From assembly GCA_029255685.2 (NCBI GenBank), contig CM055315.2, positions 27,161,501 through 27,225,500 on the forward strand: DNA of 64,000 nt, in the 5' to 3' direction. The notes under the pieces are model-generated. The model worked only from the letters and a program-made list of their open reading frames with translations, ran no database searches and had not been told where the DNA came from. The position numbers and the translations under genes were made by a program. Of the stretch, positions 58,810 to 64,000 are shown piece after piece. Source of the DNA: Silene conica (lineage: Eukaryota > Streptophyta > Magnoliopsida > Caryophyllales > Caryophyllaceae). Every line of letters starts with the position of its first letter. Position 1 is the stretch's first letter.

Positions 58810-58999
58810 TGTGGGGAATAATCATGTATTCACCCTAAAAAGAAGGATTATAACGAAAAATTACATATGCGATTATGGTCATAAGATAGAAAAACATGAA
58901 ATAGAATTACAACCTTAGGTGCTTGCGTGAATGACCTAAGAACAGGAATTAAAGTAAATTCCCTCCTATAACTTGCACCCAAGACTTTGTCAAAGACGA
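58810..58999. other. Unassigned 190-bp fragment interrupting the Athila 3' LTR
   Basis: Starts TGTGGGGAATAATCATG directly after the LTR break and runs to the gypsy LTR at 59000. A TG start suggests the edge of another LTR or a truncated element, but its other end is beyond the window. No coding content is visible. Confidence 0.4.
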
Positions 59000-59404
59000 T
59001 GTAACACCCCCAGTTATTTAAGGGCCTGGACTAGGACTCCCCAGATAAATAAGAGTGTTACCTTCTCGGTTTCCCGAGACAGTAGATACAAAGGAAAGAT
59101 AAACAGTACTTTAATTATAATTTAAACTCCAAAACATGTTCTTACAACTGTATCAAAACTGTCTTATGAAAAGAAAGTACAACTCATGATAACTGATTAT
59201 AGTGATCTAGACTCTAGTCTGGTCCGGATCCAAGCTCTCTCTTCCCATAGCTTCCCATAATCTCAACCACCTGTCAATCTGCTCCGCAATAAATTGGTTC
59301 ATCACAGGTGATCACGAATCCACAGGGTCAACCACGAGGTTGAGTAGAGGAAAATAAATAAGCAAACAATATCATATATATATAGGGATTCAATCATCCC
59401 TTCT

Positions 59405-59530
59405 CCGCATCGATCACAAGGCCAATAACTCCGCACCGCTCCCAAGGCCATTAACTCCGCACCGATCACAACGCCAATTAACTCCGCACCGATCACAACG
59501 CCAATTAACTCCGCACCGATCACAACGCCC
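59405..59530. repeat. Minisatellite with ~26-bp unit CCGCACCGATCACAACGCCA-like
   Basis: Five units of 26-27 bp contain 'ccgatcacaacgccaatta' or close variants. The last two full units are identical. They lie inside the chromovirus LTR. Confidence 0.85.
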
Positions 59531-60023
59531 ATTTCTCATCACCTCATATCGTATCACAGATGCATATATATATAAACAAATAACACAAAATTCCAAGTCA
59601 TATGATATGTAAAATAACCATGCTTAACATCAATTAACCAAGTAATCGTCATTATATGCACAATAATTCCCCTACCTCAAATAGCAGGAATGCAGATAAT
59701 CCAAGGCTTGCTAGAAATGTTCCACGCAAAACCCGCTACCTAAACACATATACGTAACGAATAAATAACCTTCCCGAACCCCTTAACAAACCACACTTAC
59801 TATAAATAGAAACCTTCCATAAGTGGAAAGTTTCCAAAAATAGAAACTTTCCAATTATAGAAACTTTCCAAATATATAACTTTCCAAATATAGGAACTCC
59901 CATGACTTAAATAATTCCCGACTCGCAACTTAAATTAATACGATTCAGACCAACGCAAATAAAGGATAAAGTATTAAGGCAAACTTAGTAATACTATTAA
60001 CCATAATAAACATCATAATGTTT

Positions 60024-60158
<135 letters not shown>

Positions 60159-61266
60159 CATAATAAACGTAATAACAAACGCCAAAACCACCAGCCAACC
60201 CGACACCAAACCCGTGACTCCAAGTCCTCTTTTAACCACCACGTGACAACCCCCTGACCACCAACAACCGCCGACCCTGCGCCCCCTACTGCCGGTTGTA
60301 CCTCCGACCACTAGCAACCCCATCGTCGGTCGCCGGCGAGGTGAACCAGACACAAACCCAGACCTGGTTCCTCTCCTATACGACTCTGCCACCCCCTGAA
60401 CAGACCCATGTCGACGCAGCCACCAGTACTACCACCACCCACAGCCACCTTCTACGCCTTCCCTGACACCCGACTCACACACCACGGTGGTGCCACTGTG
60501 TCGACCTCCCCCGAGTCAACAGTGGTACCACCACCTTACACCCCCCTGCGAAAAAACGAACTGACCAGAGACCAAAACCGAGACCAACAGTGGAAACGAA
60601 TCCTCCCTTCGACATAACCACCACCGACTACAACCACTGACACCACCACCATCTGACTATCCCACAGACCACCAGTACAGAAAACGCAAATAAGGACTAA
60701 GACCAGAGACGCACTACCCATCGACATCAATACGAATATACATGAATTCACCATATACAGAAGAAACAGCCGACATACTTACCTGAATTCGGGTAAAAAA
60801 CGACGGGTCTTAGGCTGTCTTAACTAGCCGGAAAACCCTATCTCTCCTTCTATGTAGTGACGGCAGTAGGCTAGGTCTTTGGGATGCGTGAATAAGAAAC
60901 TAGGGTAAGGGAAAACAGCCTCTTATAAGTCGGCATTAGGCTGCTTATGAGAGGTGTTTTTATTTTGTGTTTTATTTCCTAATTAGGGTTTCAAACAACC
61001 GGGCTGTGTATTTGCATAAGGAACGAAGCCCACACCACCATCCAAGAGATCCCTAGTTCGAACCCCACAAGAAGCATGACACACATACAAGAGGTACCTA
61101 GTTCGAACCCCACAAGAAGCACGACACACATAAACGCTTATAAACGAAACAAGTACTATCAATGTTATTAACATCGTATCAAACAAAACCCCGTAACTAA
61201 ACATAAAACCGTTTAGCTACCTTAAACAATTAAGGTAGTATCGTAACCAAAATTCGAGGTATTACA

Positions 61267-61281
61267 GTCTTTCCCCCTTAA
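61267..61281 (-). promoter_or_regulatory. Chromovirus polypurine tract
   Basis: On the minus strand, TAAGGGGGAAAGAC directly precedes the 3' LTR start. This is the expected plus-strand primer. Confidence 0.8.
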
Positions 61282-61423
61282 AATGAACTTCGTCCCGAAG
61301 TTCAACCACACTCAGGTGACAAACAAACCAACTCAAACGAAGTTGAAACACAAAACGTTAACCAAAACACAAAATGTGACATTCCACCCCCCTTAAAGAA
61401 GAGTTACGTCCTCGTAACTTACC

Positions 61424-64000
61424 TCAATCAAACAGATGCGGGTAACACTCCCTCATGGATATCTCGGGCTCCCATGTCGCCTCTTCCTGGTTATGATTGG
61501 TCCACGTAACTTTTACTAACGACGTCTCCCCATTCCGAGTCTTTCGCACCTTCCTGTCTAGGATCTCCTTCGGAGTCTCCACGTAAGCCAACTGCTCATC
61601 TACCTCAATCACCTCGTGCTGCAGCACATGTGATGGATCACTCACATATTTCCTCAACTGAGACACATGGAACACATTATGGACCTTGGATAGGGTTGGA
61701 GGTAAAGCTAAACGATATACCACCTCTCCAACTTTGTCCAAGATCTCAAACGGCCCAATAAATTTCTGACTCAGTTTGCCACGCTTGCCGAATCTCATCA
61801 CACCCTTCATTGGAGATACTTTCAGCAGTACCTTCTCTCCTGCCTCGAACGAAATGTCGCTCCTCTTGAGATCTGCATAGCTCTTTTGCCTATCATGGGC
61901 GGCCCTCATTTTCTGTCGAATAACCTGAACCTGCTCCACCATCTCCTGGATCATATCTGGCCCTAGAATCACAACATCGGCTCGATCATCCCAACACACA
62001 GGGCTCCGACACTTCCTCCCATACAAAGCCTCGAAAGGGGCCATCCCAATACTGGCATGATAACTGTTGTTATAAGAAAACTCTATCAATCCCAGTCGAT
62101 CCTCCCAAGATCCTCCGAACTCAAGTACGCATGCCCTCAACATGTCCTCAAGGGTCTGAATCGTTCTCTCAGTCTGACCGTCAGTAGCTGGATGGAAAGC
62201 TGTGCTCATCTTCAATTGCGTACCCAAAGCGGCCTGCAACTCTTGCCAAAATCTAGATATGAACCTCGAGTCTCGATCTGAAACAATGTCCTTGGGTACG
62301 CCATGCAATTTGACCAAATTCTGAACGTATGAATTAGCCAACTCGGCTTTACTGCAGGTATCTTTCATCGGAATAAAGTGAGCAAACTTAGTCAAACGAT
62401 CCACAATCACCCAAATCATGTTGTTGCCCCTTTGAGTCCGAGGCAACCCCACGATAAAATCCATCGAAATGTTCTCCCACTTCCACTCTGGTACATCTAA
62501 AGGTTGAACGTTTCCTTGTGGTCTCTTATGCTCCCCTTTCACTCTCTGACATATCAAACACCTTGACACAAACTCTGCGACTTCCTTCTTCATATTTGGC
62601 CACCAGAATGTCTTCTTAAGATCTTTGTACAACTTATCACCCCCTGGGTGAACGGAATATGGAGTAGCATGAGCTTCAGTCAGGATTTTCTTCTTTAGCT
62701 CCTCAATATCCGGAACACACCATCGCCCACTGAACCTCAAACTACCGTCGGTATGAATACTGAACTTGGATGCAGCCTCTCCAACCTCACTCTCAACCAT
62801 CCCGCGCCACTTCTGGATTCTCGCATCACTCTTTTGCAACTCCCGAATCTCTCCATACAACTCAGGCTCCACTGTCAAGTCACTAAGAGCGTCCCCTTTC
62901 CGGATCATGAAAATTCCCATCTCCCTTAGTTCGCCATGCAACCTCACTCTCGATCTAGCACAACTCAAAGCATGAACATAGTTCCTACTTAGGGCATCAG
63001 CTACCACATTGGCCTTGCCTTCGTGGTAGACAATCTGCATATCATAGTCTCCAATCAGCTCTATCCACCTCCTCTGTCTCATGTTCAACTCTCGCTGGGT
63101 GTAAATATACTTCAAACTCTTGTGATCAGAAAACACCTTAAAAGTGGCTCCATAAAGGTAATGGCGCCACAATTTAAGTGCAAAGACCACTGCTCCCAAT
63201 TCCAAATCATGGGTCGGATAATTTTCTTCATAGGTCTTCAATTGGCGAGAAGCATACGCGATCACCCTGCCATTCTGCATTAGCACACAACCCAACCCAT
63301 GCTTCGAAGCGTCAGTATAAACTTCAAAGTTATCACTCCCGACCGGCAAAGCAAGGATAAGAGCTGTTGTCAGGCGTTCCTTAAGGGTCAGGAATGCCTT
63401 CTCACAACTCTCATCCCAGACGAAACGGTTCTCCTTTCTCATTAACGATGTCAACGGCTTTGCTATCTTCGAGAAATCCTTCACAAACCTCCGATAATAA
63501 CCTGCCAATCCCAGGAAGCTTCGAATCTCACTCACATTCTTTGGACTTTGCCACTTAGTCACGACATCGATCTTACTAGGATCGACAGATACCCCCTCCT
63601 TGGAAATTACATGCCCCAGAAATGCGACTTTATTCAACCAGAACTCACACTTGCTCAACTTAGCGTTGAGCTTATGCTCCTCCAGGGTCTGAAGTACTCT
63701 CCTCAAATGATCCTCGTGCTCTTCCGCATTCTTGGAATACACTAGGATATCATCGATGAATACCACCACGAACTTATCCAGAAATGGGCTAAAGACTCGG
63801 TTCATCAAATCCATGAACACAGCTGGAGCGTTTGTCAAACCGAATGGCATAACCACAAATTCGTAGTGGCCATACCTCGTTCTGAAAGCGGTCTTTTTGG
63901 AATATCTTCATCTTTTATTCTCAACTGGTGATACCCGGATCTCAAATCAATCTTAGAGAAGACCCCAGCTCCACTTAATTGATCGAACAAGTCGTCAATT
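61424..64000 (-). pseudogene. Chromovirus pol: RT, RNase H, integrase, chromodomain (one frameshift, partial)
   Basis: An 810-codon frame runs from 63856 to 61424. It begins inside the reverse transcriptase (MPFGLTNAP, then the catalytic [10 protein letters not shown]). RNase H ([14 protein letters not shown]) follows, then the HHCC zinc site of integrase (H-P-G then CLICQRVKG). The integrase core follows with [15 protein letters not shown] and the Glu near [11 protein letters not shown]. It ends in a chromodomain-like EEATWEPE…YPHLF. Upstream, 64000 to about 63892 encodes the earlier RT block ([11 protein letters not shown]) in another frame. A net one-base deletion or two-base insertion near 63890 separates the two. 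Apart from that lesion the frame is clean, so the element is fairly young or carries a sequence error. Confidence 0.85.

Noticed and set aside
62057..63745. Plus-strand frames opposite the chromovirus pol gene.
   Set aside because: Shadows of the minus-strand coding frame with no independent features.

Overview
This window is nuclear DNA from a flowering plant, almost certainly a eudicot. It is AT-rich and built almost entirely of transposable elements. I found no intact host gene, no tRNA or rRNA gene and no bacterial-type operon. Plant-type signatures include Helitrons with PIF1-type helicase fragments, an L1-type LINE, a CACTA (En/Spm) transposon, Athila and chromovirus Ty3/gypsy LTR elements, a Ty1/copia LTR, tRNA-derived SINEs and Tourist-type MITEs. 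I cannot name the species.

Region 1 (1-21.7 kb) is a Helitron cluster. Six Helitron-like elements have a 5' TC end, a 3' hairpin plus CTAG end, and A|T insertion sites. They lie at 659-7960 (+), 8431-10667 (-), 11567-12307 (+), 13012-13755 (-), 14533-17861 (+) and 18506-21729 (-). Three of them carry decayed pieces of the Helitron proteins (RPA-like, RepHel start, helicase C-terminus). Two pairs are arranged tail to tail, and the same small MITE sits in the spacer of each pair. The largest Helitron holds a 1.165-kb tandem duplication and what looks like a captured plant promoter.

Region 2 (21.7-29.7 kb) is gene-free. It holds two SINEs and four Tourist/Harbinger-type MITEs, several with visible target-site duplications.

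Region 3 (29.7-37.6 kb) starts with a nearly full-length LINE at 29691-34446. Its ORF1 is open and its ORF2 is broken. It appears to have landed about 11 bp inside the start of a Ty1/copia LTR, which continues to 35734 and is followed by a Met-tRNA type primer-binding site and a non-coding leader.

Region 4 (37.6-58.8 kb) is one Athila-type LTR element whose 5' LTR has been split by four later insertions. These are a complete 7.7-kb CACTA transposon (38032-45741), a 5'-truncated LINE (45928-46442), a solo Athila-like LTR (46611-50707), and inside that a solo chromovirus-type LTR (47155-49701). All four have target-site duplications. The Athila body has a broken gag-protease, no reverse transcriptase or integrase, and a separate ORF-1-like gene.

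The CACTA element is the most intact unit here. Its two genes splice conceptually into open frames of 1135 and 374 residues over nine exons, the ends match, and there is a 3-bp TSD.

Region 5 (58.8-64 kb) begins with an unassigned 190-bp sequence that interrupts the Athila 3' LTR. It is followed by a minus-strand Ty3/gypsy chromovirus (3' LTR 59000-61266, pol 61424 to the window edge) with one visible frameshift.
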